Shown: in pieces, positions 17,524 to 26,029 of the stretch
Layout: the number at the start of each line of letters is the position of its first letter
Numbering within the stretch: position 1 is the first letter of the stretch
Assembly (NCBI GenBank): GCA_947453945.1
Contig: CANGJB010000027.1
Location: forward strand, 1-37,565
Direction of reading: 5' to 3'
DNA length: 37,565 bases
From: Sphingomonadaceae bacterium
GTDB lineage: Bacteria > Pseudomonadota > Alphaproteobacteria > Sphingomonadales > Sphingomonadaceae
Made by a program: the position numbers and the translations under genes
Notes under the pieces: model-generated
Told to the model about the DNA's origin: nothing
What the model saw: only the letters and a program-made list of their open reading frames with translations
Databases searched by the model: none

Positions 17524-17852
17524 CGACAGTGGAACTGGCCGGGCGGCGCATGGCGGCGGGCGGTGGCGGCTTCTTCCGTCTGCTGCCTTATGCCGTCTCG
17601 CAATGGGCGGTAAACCGCGTGAACCGGCGCGATGGATATCCGGCGGCGTTCTATTTCCATCCTTGGGAAATCGATCCCGATCAGCCGCGCCGCCCTGATG
17701 CGCCGCTGCGCTCGCGGCTGCGGCACTATACCAATCTTTCCGTGATGGCAGGCAAGTTGCAGCGGCTGCTGGGCGCGTTCCAGTGGGGGCGGATGGACGC
17801 AGTGGTGGCGGCAGAGGCCGCGCGGCTCGATGCCGGGCAGGTGGCGGCGTGA
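17397..17852 (+). pseudogene. XrtA-associated polysaccharide deacetylase, 5' part lost
   Basis: Frame from about 17397 to TGA 17850-17852 reads ARHGYTYSSSVAPIVHDHYG, then REAPRFAFRP, VEVPVTTVELAGRRMAAGG, GFFRLLPYAVSQWAVN, GYPAAFYFHPWEIDPDQP and SRLRHYTNLSVMAGKLQRLL. This is the C-terminal half of the TIGR03006-type deacetylase (NodB fold plus DUF3473), about 151 residues of an expected 270-290. The NodB catalytic motifs (the D-D and H-x3-H regions) lie in the missing N-terminal half. No proper start or ribosome-binding site is visible; only internal GTG or ATG codons such as 17551 could be used. Its stop overlaps the FemAB start (GTGA), which would keep coupling only if this frame is translated. 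Confidence 0.85.
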
Positions 17853-18910
17853 ATGCCCCGTTTCGCCCGGCACTGATGGCGGTGCGGCTCGCGGATCCGG
17901 GCGACCGGGGCGCAATCGCGCGCCTGGTGGCCGAGGCAGACGGCGCGACACCGTTTCACCGGCCCGAATGGTTTGAAGCGGTGCACCGCGCGGCGGGACA
18001 TCCGGCCCATGTGCTGCTTGCCGAGCGCGGCGGCGCGCTGGCCGCCGCCTTGCCGCTCCATGCCGTGCATTCGCCGCTGTTTGGCCGGGCGCTGGTCTCG
18101 GCCGGGTTTGCCGTGGGCGGCGGTGTGCTGGGCGATGCCGGGGCAGCACCTGAACTCTTTGCGGCGGCACAAGAACTCGCCCGGCGGCTCACTTGCCCGA
18201 CCATCGAGGTGCGCGGCGGGGTGATGCCCGAAGACGCCACCTGGCACATCAAGCGCGAAAGCCACGCCGGGTTCGTCGCGCCGCTCGCCGCCGATGACGA
18301 AGCGCAGCTGGCGTGGATCCCGCGCAAGCAGCGCGCCGAAGTGCGCAAGGGGCTGGCAAACGGCATGGCCGTCCGCACGGGCCGAAACATGGCAGACCGG
18401 GCGATGCACTACGCGATCTATGCCGAATCGGTGCGCAATCTGGGCACGCCGGTGTTTCCGCGCGCGCTGTTCGAGGCTGTGATGGACGCGTTCGGTGAGG
18501 ACGCCGATATCCTGACCGTGCTGCATGAGGGCCGTGCGGTTGCCTCGGTGCTCAGCCTTTATCACTGCGGCGCGGTCATGCCGTATTGGGGCGGCGGGGT
18601 TCATGCCGCGCGCGGCCTTCGCGCCAACGATGTGATGTATTACGCGCTGATGTGCCACGCCCGCGTACGCGGCTGCACCTCGTTCGACTTCGGCCGCTCC
18701 AAGACCGATACCGGCGCTTATCACTTCAAGCGCAACTGGGGCTTCACCCCGCAGCCGCTGAGCTATGCCGTGTGGAGCGCCGATGGTGCGCCGCCGCGCG
18801 ACGTCAATCCGCTTTCGCCGCGCTACAAGGCCAAGATCGCGCTGTGGCAGAAGCTGCCGCTCGGCATTGCCAACCGCGTCGGCCCGTGGATTGCGCGAGG
18901 GCTCGCATGA
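17849..18910 (+). CDS. FemAB-like protein, XrtA/PEP-CTERM system-associated
   Basis: 353 residues (TIGR03019-type). FemAB and GNAT-like proteins transfer aminoacyl or acyl groups; in exosortase loci the substrate is unknown, presumably the exopolysaccharide precursor. Visible landmarks are ATPFHRPEWFEAVHRAAGHP, IPRKQRAEVRKGLANGM, YAESVRNLGTPVFPRALFEA, MPYWGGGVHAARGL and FDFGRSKTDTGAYHFKRNWG, the last typical of the acyltransferase C-terminal domain. The GTG at 17849 overlaps the deacetylase remnant stop; an ATG at 17876 is an alternative. It overlaps the next start by ATGA at 18907-18910. Upstream truncations may lower its expression if it depended on coupling. Confidence 0.88.
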   Translation: MNAPFRPALMAVRLADPGDRGAIARLVAEADGATPFHRPEWFEAVHRAAGHPAHVLLAERGGALAAALPLHAVHSPLFGRALVSAGFAVGGGVLGDAGAAPELFAAAQELARRLTCPTIEVRGGVMPEDATWHIKRESHAGFVAPLAADDEAQLAWIPRKQRAEVRKGLANGMAVRTGRNMADRAMHYAIYAESVRNLGTPVFPRALFEAVMDAFGEDADILTVLHEGRAVASVLSLYHCGAVMPYWGGGVHAARGLRANDVMYYALMCHARVRGCTSFDFGRSKTDTGAYHFKRNWGFTPQPLSYAVWSADGAPPRDVNPLSPRYKAKIALWQKLPLGIANRVGPWIARGLA

Positions 18911-20121
18911 GCGAGGTCCTGTTCCTGGCACATCGCGTGCCGTTCCCGCCTGATCGGGGTGACAAGATCCGGTCAAACCACCTGCTGCGCCGGATCGCGG
19001 AAATCGCGCCGGTCCACGTCGGCGCGTTGGCGGATGATGCGGCGGACATGGCGCAGGAGACTGAACTGGCCGCGCTGGCTGCCAGCCACTGCCTCGTGCG
19101 CCGCAGTGCGCCGCTGCCGCTCGCCGCGCTGGCGGCGCTGGGGCAGGGCTTGCCGGTGAGCCTTGCAGCCTTTGCTTCGGCCAAGCTGCAGCGCTGGGTC
19201 AGCCATGTGCTGGAAACGCGGCCGATTTCCGCGATCTTCGTGTTTTCCGGGCAGATGGCGCAATATGTGCCGCCCTCGTTCCGGGGCCGCGTGGTGATGG
19301 ATTTCGTCGACGTCGATTCCGCGAAGTTCGAAGCCTATGCCCAGACCGGCGCGTTGCCACGCCGCCTGCTTTACGCACGGGAAGCGCGGCTGCTGCGGCG
19401 CTTCGAGGAACGGACAGCCCGCCGCGCGACGACCAGTCTGTTTGTGTCCGCAGCGGAACGAGCCCTGTTTGAAAGCCGCCTTGCCGGCAGCGCGCGGCCC
19501 GATGTGCGTGCACTGGGCAACGGCATTGATACAGGGCTGTTCGATCCGGCGGTGGTCAGCCCCGCGCCCGAACTGGCGGGAGATGGCCCGCACATCGTGT
19601 TCACCGGGCAGATGGACTACGCACCCAACATCACGGCGGTGGAGCTTTTCGCGCACGAAGTGATGCCGCGGATCCGCGCGGTGCACGGCGGCGCGCGCCT
19701 TGCCATTGTCGGCCGCGCGCCGACTGCAGCCGTGCGCGCGCTTGGCGGGATCCACGGCACCATGGTGACCGGTGCGGTGCCCGATGTGCGGCCCTGGCTG
19801 GCAGGGGCGGACTTGGTGACCGCGCCGCTGCTTATCGCGCGCGGGGTGCAGAACAAGGTGCTCGAAGCCATGGCCATGGCCCGGCCTGTGCTGCTCACCC
19901 CTGCGGCTGCGACCGGTATCGACGCGGCGCACGGAGAGCATTTCGCACTGGCGGAGGCCCCTGCTGCCATGGCGGAGCGGGCGCTCGCACTGCTCGCAGA
20001 CCCGGTGGGCACGGCGGCGATGGGCGCTGCGGCACGGCGCTTCGTGATGGAGGAATGCGGCTGGGACCGCGTGCTCGCGCCTTTGCGTGCGCTGATCGCG
20101 GGCGAAGCCGATGCCGCCTGA
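18907..20121 (+). CDS. Exosortase A-associated glycosyltransferase (TIGR03087 type, GT4 fold)
   Basis: 404 residues. The N-terminus has the acceptor-side motif LAHRVPFPPDRGDKIRSNH, typical of this group. The C-terminal domain starts around HIVFTGQMDYAPNITAVELF, with LAIVGRAP, VTGAVPDVRPWLAGADL and the donor-site stretch APLLIARGVQNKVLEAMAMA, as in GT4 retaining glycosyltransferases. It adds a sugar to the growing exopolysaccharide repeat at the inner face of the membrane. The ATG at 18907 overlaps the FemAB stop, and the end overlaps exosortase by 11 bp, so the gene sits inside a coupled operon. Sugar specificity cannot be read from the sequence. Confidence 0.92.
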   Translation: MSEVLFLAHRVPFPPDRGDKIRSNHLLRRIAEIAPVHVGALADDAADMAQETELAALAASHCLVRRSAPLPLAALAALGQGLPVSLAAFASAKLQRWVSHVLETRPISAIFVFSGQMAQYVPPSFRGRVVMDFVDVDSAKFEAYAQTGALPRRLLYAREARLLRRFEERTARRATTSLFVSAAERALFESRLAGSARPDVRALGNGIDTGLFDPAVVSPAPELAGDGPHIVFTGQMDYAPNITAVELFAHEVMPRIRAVHGGARLAIVGRAPTAAVRALGGIHGTMVTGAVPDVRPWLAGADLVTAPLLIARGVQNKVLEAMAMARPVLLTPAAATGIDAAHGEHFALAEAPAAMAERALALLADPVGTAAMGAAARRFVMEECGWDRVLAPLRALIAGEADAA

Positions 20122-21670
20122 AGGTGTCCTGCCTGCGCGGACAGCAAGCCTGATGGCGCGCATGCCGGGGCACTGGCGCGCGCCGCTGGCCCGGCTCGCT
20201 ATCGTCTGGCTGGCGCTGATCGCCTTGTTTCTGGGCGAGTGGCGCGACATGGCCTGGCAGTGGTGGGATAGCTCGACCTACAACCACATCCTGCTCATCC
20301 CCCCGATCCTCGGCTGGCTTGCCCTTCAGCGCGCTGCTGAAACCACGCCCCTTGTGCCGCGCGCATGGTGGCCGGGGCTGGTGTTAACGAGCGCTGCGGT
20401 ATTCCTTTGGGTGCTGGGCGACTTTTCCGGGCTCAACCTTGCGCGGCAGCTTGCCGTCGTGGTGATGCTCCAAGGCGCGGCGCTTGCGCTGCTGGGTCCG
20501 CGTGTCGCCGCCGCACAGCTGTTTCCGCTGGGCTACATGCTCACGCTCGTGCCCTTTGGCGACGAGTTGATTCCGTTCCTCCAGACGATCACGGCCAAGC
20601 TGACAATGGCACTGCTGGCGGTGACTCAGGTACCCGCGACGATCGATGGCGTTTTCATCACCACGCGCTTCGGCTACTTCGAGGTGGCCGAGGCCTGCTC
20701 GGGCGTGAAGTTCCTCATTGCGATGATCGCCTATGGGGCGCTTGTATCCAATGTTTGCTTTGCCAGCTGGTGGCGCCGCGCCGGCTTCATGGCGCTTTCG
20801 CTGGTGGTGCCGGTGCTGGCGAACGGCGTACGTGCGTGGGGCACGATCTACATCGCGCGTTCGCGCGGGATCGCGTTTGCGGCAAGCTTTGACCATATCT
20901 TCTATGGCTGGGTGTTCTTCGCGGTGGTCATGGCGCTGGTCATGGCCGCAGGTTGGCGCTTCTTCGACCGGAAGGTCGATGCGCCGCTGGTCGATGGCGC
21001 GGCCATAGCTGCCTCGCCGCTGCTTGGGCGGTTGGAACGGCAGAGCCTGCCCGTTCCCGCAGTACTGGCTGCACTTGCTGCTATGGCACTCGCTGGCCCT
21101 GCCTGGAGTGCTGCAGCAAACCGCATTGCCGCACCGATGCCCGAACTGATCGCCTTGCCGCAGGTGCCCGGCTGGCAGCTGGCGCAAGACGCGCCGCGCG
21201 CGGAATGGCACCCGCTTCACGCCGGCGCGGATCATCGGCTGATAGGGCGCTACACCGACGGCAAGGGCCATGTTGTTGATCTTTCCTTCGCTCTCTATGC
21301 AGCGCAAGGCGATGGCAAGGAGGCAGGCGGTTTCGGGCAGGGCGCATTGCCGCTTGAGAGCCACTGGGCGTGGGAAGAGCCAGGGCCAGTCTTTGCGGGC
21401 GCCAAGAGCGATGTGATCCAGGCACCGGGTCCGGTTCACCGTCTGGCCGTGACATGGCTGCGCACGAGCAATCTCATCACCGGAAGCAACACCCGCCTCA
21501 AGCTCGCCAATATGGAGGATCGCCTGCTGCTGCGCGCGCGGCCCACGATGACGCTGATCCTGTCCGCCGAAGCCGCAGACGGATCGCCGCCGGAAGCGGC
21601 AATCCGCAGTTTCCTCGCGGCAACCGGGCCCATTGCGCCGTGGATGGACCGCATGGCGCAGGTCCGGTAA
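20111..21670 (+). CDS. xrtA: Exosortase A fused to EpsI-type C-terminal domain
   Basis: A 519-residue integral membrane transpeptidase thought to cut PEP-CTERM proteins and pass them to a surface polymer. Residues about 20-300 hold eight or so membrane segments with the catalytic Cys196 in VAEACSGVKFLIAM, Arg241 in ANGVRAWG and His262 in SFDHIFYGW; all three key residues are present. Residues about 330-519 form a periplasmic EpsI domain (DUF3485 type) with LPQVPGWQLAQDAPRAEW and VTWLRTSNLITGSNTRLKLA. Many alphaproteobacterial XrtA proteins carry this fusion. ATG 20111 overlaps the glycosyltransferase gene; ATG 20153 (MARMPGHW) is a likely alternative start. No PEP-CTERM substrate is encoded in this window. 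Confidence 0.95.
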   Translation: MPPEGVLPARTASLMARMPGHWRAPLARLAIVWLALIALFLGEWRDMAWQWWDSSTYNHILLIPPILGWLALQRAAETTPLVPRAWWPGLVLTSAAVFLWVLGDFSGLNLARQLAVVVMLQGAALALLGPRVAAAQLFPLGYMLTLVPFGDELIPFLQTITAKLTMALLAVTQVPATIDGVFITTRFGYFEVAEACSGVKFLIAMIAYGALVSNVCFASWWRRAGFMALSLVVPVLANGVRAWGTIYIARSRGIAFAASFDHIFYGWVFFAVVMALVMAAGWRFFDRKVDAPLVDGAAIAASPLLGRLERQSLPVPAVLAALAAMALAGPAWSAAANRIAAPMPELIALPQVPGWQLAQDAPRAEWHPLHAGADHRLIGRYTDGKGHVVDLSFALYAAQGDGKEAGGFGQGALPLESHWAWEEPGPVFAGAKSDVIQAPGPVHRLAVTWLRTSNLITGSNTRLKLANMEDRLLLRARPTMTLILSAEAADGSPPEAAIRSFLAATGPIAPWMDRMAQVR

Positions 21671-21680
21671 GCGCAAACCC

Positions 21681-23570
21681 ATGTGCGGCATTGCCGGGAT
21701 CTTTCACACCGAGGGTTTGAAGCCTGTCGATCCTGACCGGGTGGCGCGGATGTGCGCGGCTGCGGCGCATCGCGGGCCGGACGGGCAGGGGGTGTGGACC
21801 GCGCCGGGCGTGGGGCTGGGCCACTTGCGCCTTGCCATCATTGATCTGGCCGGATCGCCGCAGCCGATGGCCTCTGCTGATGGCTCCGCCATGCTGGTGT
21901 TCAACGGCGAGATCTACAATTTCCGCGAACTGCGCCGCGAACTGCAGGCCAGCGGCGCGACCTTCCGCACCGATGGCGACAGCGAAGTTATCCTCGCCGC
22001 ATGGCAGAAGTGGGGCGCCGATTGCCTGCCGCGTCTCCACGGCATGTTCGCCTTTGCGCTCTATGACCTCAGGCAGCGTACCCTGCTACTTGCGCGAGAT
22101 CGGCTGGGGGTGAAGCCGCTGCACATGGCGACATTGGCCGATGGCAGCGTGATCTTCGGGTCCGAGCTAAAGCAACTCCTTGCGCACCCCTCGCTACGGC
22201 GTGATATCGATCCGCTGGCGGTCGAGGACTATTTTGCGTGGGGTTTCGTGCCCGATACGCGCGCGATCCTGAAGGGCGTCGAAAAGCTGCCTGCAGGGCA
22301 TTACCGCCTGCTACGCCACGATGCGCCGCCGCCGCCCCCTGAGCAGTGGTGGGACGTCTCGTTCGAGCATCGCGAGCAGGCGAGCGAGGCCGATCTCGGC
22401 GCGCATCTGCTGCACCACCTGCGCGAAGCCGTAACCTCGCGCATGGTGGCGGACGTACCGCTAGGCGCGTTTCTTTCAGGCGGCGTGGACAGCTCCAGCG
22501 TCGTCGCGCTGATGGCCGAGGCGAGCCGCGCGCCGGTAAAAACTTGTACCATAGGCTTCGACGTCAAGGCGCTCGACGAGACGGCCTACGCTGACCGGAT
22601 CGCGGCGCAATACGGCACCGAACACCACCAGCGGATCGTGGGCGCGGACGATTTCGCGCTGGTGGACAAACTGGCCGCGATGTTCGACGAGCCGTTTGCC
22701 GATGCCTCGGCGCTGCCGACCTACCGCGTTTCGCAATTGGCGCGCGAGCATGTGACCGTGGCTCTCTCGGGCGACGGGGCTGACGAGGCTTTTGCCGGAT
22801 ACCGCCGCCAGACTTTCCACCACCGCGAGGAACAGGTGCGCGCGCTGGTGCCAGGCGCACTGCGCCGCCCGCTGCTCGGCGGGCTCGGCGCTGCCTATCC
22901 CAAGCTTGATTGGGCCCCGCGTCCTTTGCGGGCCAAGTCCACGCTGCTCAGCCTCGCCGCGAGCGGAGAAGAGGGCTATGCGCGGGCCTTGGCGGTTACC
23001 GCGCCTGAGCTGCGCGAGAGCCTCTATTCGCCCGAGTTCCGGCGGCTGCGCGGTGATTACCGGGCAGAGCAGCCGTTTGTGGATCTGATGCGCGCGGCGC
23101 CTGCCCGCAGCGGGCTCGACCGCGCACAATATGCCGATCTCAAGTTCTATCTGCCGGGCGATATTCTGACCAAGGTCGACCGCACGAGCATGGCCGTCAG
23201 CCTTGAGGCACGCGAGCCCTTGCTCGACCACCGCCTGATCGAATTCGGTGCGCGCTTGCCCGAGCGGATGCGCGTGCGCGGCACGACGGGCAAATGGCTG
23301 ATGAAGCAGGCCATGCGCCGCTATCTGCCGGAAGATATCCTGTTTCGCCCCAAGATGGGTTTCGTGACGCCGATTGCCGCGTGGCTGCGCGGCCCGCTGG
23401 CGGGGGATGCGCGCCGGGTGGTTTCCGGCGGCACGCTGGCGCGCACCGGCTGGTTTGATACCGCCCGCCTCTCTGCGCTGGCCGAGGCGCATATCGCAGG
23501 GACGAGCGACCACAGCCGGCTGCTGTGGCAATTGCTTATGCTTGACCGAAGTATTGATCTAAACATCTGA
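21681..23570 (+). CDS. XrtA/PEP-CTERM system amidotransferase (asparagine synthase-like)
   Basis: 629 residues (TIGR03108-type). The N-terminal glutaminase domain begins MCGIAGIF with the catalytic Cys2 and includes LAIIDLAGSPQPM, FNGEIYNFREL and ARDRLGVKPL. The synthetase domain carries the ATP-pyrophosphatase loop LSGGVDSSSVVALMAEA, then LSGDGADEAFAGYRR and FRPKMGFVTPIAAWLRGPL. It is thought to move ammonia from glutamine to a carboxyl group, probably on a sugar acid of the exopolysaccharide rather than on aspartate. It starts 10 bp after exosortase and is the last gene of the plus-strand cluster; a 107-bp AT-rich gap follows. Confidence 0.93.
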   Translation: MCGIAGIFHTEGLKPVDPDRVARMCAAAAHRGPDGQGVWTAPGVGLGHLRLAIIDLAGSPQPMASADGSAMLVFNGEIYNFRELRRELQASGATFRTDGDSEVILAAWQKWGADCLPRLHGMFAFALYDLRQRTLLLARDRLGVKPLHMATLADGSVIFGSELKQLLAHPSLRRDIDPLAVEDYFAWGFVPDTRAILKGVEKLPAGHYRLLRHDAPPPPPEQWWDVSFEHREQASEADLGAHLLHHLREAVTSRMVADVPLGAFLSGGVDSSSVVALMAEASRAPVKTCTIGFDVKALDETAYADRIAAQYGTEHHQRIVGADDFALVDKLAAMFDEPFADASALPTYRVSQLAREHVTVALSGDGADEAFAGYRRQTFHHREEQVRALVPGALRRPLLGGLGAAYPKLDWAPRPLRAKSTLLSLAASGEEGYARALAVTAPELRESLYSPEFRRLRGDYRAEQPFVDLMRAAPARSGLDRAQYADLKFYLPGDILTKVDRTSMAVSLEAREPLLDHRLIEFGARLPERMRVRGTTGKWLMKQAMRRYLPEDILFRPKMGFVTPIAAWLRGPLAGDARRVVSGGTLARTGWFDTARLSALAEAHIAGTSDHSRLLWQLLMLDRSIDLNI

Positions 23571-23616
23571 AATAAAGCAGTTTTTAACATTCATGCGTGA
23601 ATCTGAGCGCGGAACG

Positions 23617-23631
23617 TTAAAGCAATGTTAA
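23617..23631. promoter_or_regulatory. CtrA-type box TTAA-N7-TTAA upstream of the CHASE2-EAL gene
   Basis: TTAA at 23617-23620 and TTAA at 23628-23631 are separated by exactly seven bases and followed by CCAT. This fits the CtrA recognition pattern TTAA-N7-TTAA(C) of alphaproteobacteria. It lies in the 107-bp gap before the start at 23678, the right place for cell-cycle control of the c-di-GMP gene. The gap is AT-rich compared with its surroundings, which supports a promoter but also raises the chance of a random match. Confidence 0.5.
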
Positions 23632-23677
23632 CCATTTCGGTTTAGGCCCAATTGTCAACAACCGTTCTGGGCGGCCC

Positions 23678-25939
23678 ATGCGGCAGTTTTTGCGTACCTC
23701 TTTCGGGATGTCCCTGCTGGCCACTTTGCTTCTGGCAATGATGGCGGCTGGGGAGCCGTTGGCGCATACGTACTGGAACGTCGTCTTCAAGAACATGCAC
23801 CGAAGCGCGCCGTCCTCGACGGTGCTGCTCACTGTGGATGACCAGCCCAACCTGACGTCCGCCGGCCTCGCTGACCTGCTCGAACGGCTGCGCCGCCGTA
23901 TGCCGAGCCGCGTGCTTATCGATGCGCCGGTGCCGGTGGGCGAGAGCCCTGCTGGCGACGCGGCGCTTGCGCAGACAGTCCGCAGCTACGGATCTGACAT
24001 TTCCTTCATTGCGCGTTCCGACACGGTGGACAACCTGAGCGCGGATGCCTTCGTGCTGCCTGCTCGGCAGATTGTCGGAAATGCTGAGGTGCTTGTATCC
24101 GCGTGGCGCGGCAACTTCCTGCTATACGCCGTGTCCGCGCCCTATGCGATCACCATCGATGGGCGCAAATACAATACCGTATCAACCGCGCTTGCAGGTG
24201 TGCGAACGGGTACTGAAGGCGACTACTATCCCGATTTCAGGATCGATCCTTCAACGATCCCGCGTCTGCCTTCCAAAGCACTGGTCGCGGGCGACGCCGG
24301 AGCCAGCAGTCTGACCGGGCGAACCGTTATCGTGACGGGGGTGAGCAAGGCTCCGTCCGTCCTCTATTTTGGTCACAGCTACACGTCTGCTGCCGCGCTT
24401 GATATTGCCGGGGCCGAGGGCCTGAAGGCACCGTTCTCGGTTTCGCTAGGTCCGCGGCTGGGCTCTCTGCCGATCTTCGCGCTCGTTGTCCTGTTGACTT
24501 GGTTGGGGAGCCGCGCAGCTGGATGGCGGAAGGCAGCCGCCTATGTTGCCGCGGTTGGTGCGGCCATTGTCTTGCCGTTGATCCTGCGCCTGGAAGGCGT
24601 GGTCTTCGCGCCCGATACCGCAATGATGTTCATGGGCATCTACGGCACGCTGCGGCTTTGGCAGAAACGTGCCCGGCGCATCCAGTTGACCAGCGCATCT
24701 GGCCTGCCCAACCTGTTGGCTCTGGCCAACAATCCGATCCCGGTCGGTTCCGATGTCGTTGTGGCGGTTGTCGCACGATACGAGGAGATCCTCGCCACCT
24801 TGCCGCACGACCTCCATGGCGAATGCGCCCGGCAGATCGCACGGAGAATTGCCGCCGGTTCGGGTACGGAGACGATCCATCAGGGCGACGGCGGTCATTT
24901 TGCATGGGCGGAAGAAGCGCGGCCGCTTGAGATGCAACTCGACCATCTCGAAGGTCTCAGAGCCCTGTTTGCAGCGCCGCTGCTGATTGGCACCCATACC
25001 TTCGATACCAACATCCACTTCGGGCTGGACCGGAACGAGGGTCTCGACACACCGACGAGGGTCAATTCCGCACTCGCGACCGCCAACGAGGCGCTTGCCA
25101 ATGGGCGCGCGATCGAACTGTTCGAAGCGAGCCGTCTCGCCGAAGCGCCGTGGGAGCTTTCGCTCCACGCCCGGATCGAGGAAGGGCTGCGCAACGGCGA
25201 CATCTGGCTCGCCTTCCAGCCGCAATGGGACCTTGTCGGAAACCGCATCTGCGGGGCTGAGGCCCTGATCCGCTGGAACCACCCTACGCGCGGGCCGATC
25301 GCGCCCGATGCTTTCATCCTCCAGGCTGAGCGCGCTGGCCGCATCGATGCGCTGACCTACTGGGTTTTGGATCAGGCGATCACCGCCGCGCTGGCGCTGA
25401 ATGCCCGGGGGCCGCGCTTCCAGATGAGCATCAATCTCTCGGCACAGATGGTCGACAAGCCCGATCTGGTCGGCAACTTTGCCGAGATCGTGCGCCGCCG
25501 CCAGATCGACCCCAGCCTCCTGACGGTCGAAATCACCGAGACTTCGAGCGTGCGCAACCGGCCAGCAGGCTGCCAGAACCTCAGCCGGCTGCGCGAGCTT
25601 GGCTTTCGCCTGTCGATCGACGATTTCGGGACGGGCGAGGCCAGCCTTGCCTATCTGGCCGATCTGCCCAGTGACGAGCTCAAGATCGACCGCCGCTTCA
25701 TCGATCGAATGGCGACAAACCCGCGCGACAACGCGATCGTTGCGAACACCATCGCGCTTGCCCATGCGCTTGGCCAGAAGGTCGTGGCCGAAGGCATCGA
25801 GAATGCCGAGACGTTGTGCATGCTGCGCGCCATGGGCTGCGATCTTGCGCAGGGGTATCTGCTCGGCCGTCCAGAGAACTATGCCAATTTGGAACAGACT
25901 TACGCAGCGAGCCTGAAGGGGGTCGCCAGGCAGGTTTAA
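23678..25939 (+). CDS. CHASE2 - degenerate GGDEF - EAL c-di-GMP phosphodiesterase
   Basis: 753 residues. An N-terminal membrane segment precedes a periplasmic CHASE2-like sensor (about 30-260). Three membrane segments follow (about 265-335: SLPIFALVVLLTWLGSR, AAYVAAVGAAIVLPLIL, DTAMMFMGIYGTLRLW). The GGDEF-like domain (about 345-470) is degenerate: the active-site loop position reads QGDGGHFAW, so no cyclase activity is expected. The EAL domain is intact, with Glu528-Ala-Leu in AEALIRWNHP, MSINLSAQM, VEITET, IDDFGTG (Asp648, Asp649), LKIDRRFID, VVAEGIEN and QGYLLGRP. It should hydrolyse c-di-GMP to pGpG, lowering the messenger that often drives exopolysaccharide synthesis. It follows the exopolysaccharide cluster directly. 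Confidence 0.92.
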   Translation: MRQFLRTSFGMSLLATLLLAMMAAGEPLAHTYWNVVFKNMHRSAPSSTVLLTVDDQPNLTSAGLADLLERLRRRMPSRVLIDAPVPVGESPAGDAALAQTVRSYGSDISFIARSDTVDNLSADAFVLPARQIVGNAEVLVSAWRGNFLLYAVSAPYAITIDGRKYNTVSTALAGVRTGTEGDYYPDFRIDPSTIPRLPSKALVAGDAGASSLTGRTVIVTGVSKAPSVLYFGHSYTSAAALDIAGAEGLKAPFSVSLGPRLGSLPIFALVVLLTWLGSRAAGWRKAAAYVAAVGAAIVLPLILRLEGVVFAPDTAMMFMGIYGTLRLWQKRARRIQLTSASGLPNLLALANNPIPVGSDVVVAVVARYEEILATLPHDLHGECARQIARRIAAGSGTETIHQGDGGHFAWAEEARPLEMQLDHLEGLRALFAAPLLIGTHTFDTNIHFGLDRNEGLDTPTRVNSALATANEALANGRAIELFEASRLAEAPWELSLHARIEEGLRNGDIWLAFQPQWDLVGNRICGAEALIRWNHPTRGPIAPDAFILQAERAGRIDALTYWVLDQAITAALALNARGPRFQMSINLSAQMVDKPDLVGNFAEIVRRRQIDPSLLTVEITETSSVRNRPAGCQNLSRLRELGFRLSIDDFGTGEASLAYLADLPSDELKIDRRFIDRMATNPRDNAIVANTIALAHALGQKVVAEGIENAETLCMLRAMGCDLAQGYLLGRPENYANLEQTYAASLKGVARQV

Positions 25940-26002
25940 GAACTTGTTAACCTCAGTATTTATAGTTACGTTAACTCCATCATTAACCCGGTGGAGGCAC
26001 TT

Positions 26003-26029
26003 ATGATCTGGCACTATCTTTTCCGTTGA
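26003..26029 (+). CDS. Possible 8-codon leader ORF with strong ribosome-binding site
   Basis: ATG at 26003 is preceded by GGAGG at 25993-25997, an ideal spacing of five bases, and encodes MIWHYLFR before TGA. It would open the candidate RNA transcript. No repeated amino-acid codons point to a classic attenuator. The same frame stays open after the TGA to 26272, but that stretch looks like non-coding sequence. It may be a leader peptide, a decayed gene start or a chance match. Confidence 0.22.
   Translation: MIWHYLFR

Noticed and set aside
25971..25987. TTAAC pair read as a second CtrA box
   Set aside because: The spacing is eight bases instead of seven, so it does not meet the consensus. 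It is noted only as TTAAC motifs.
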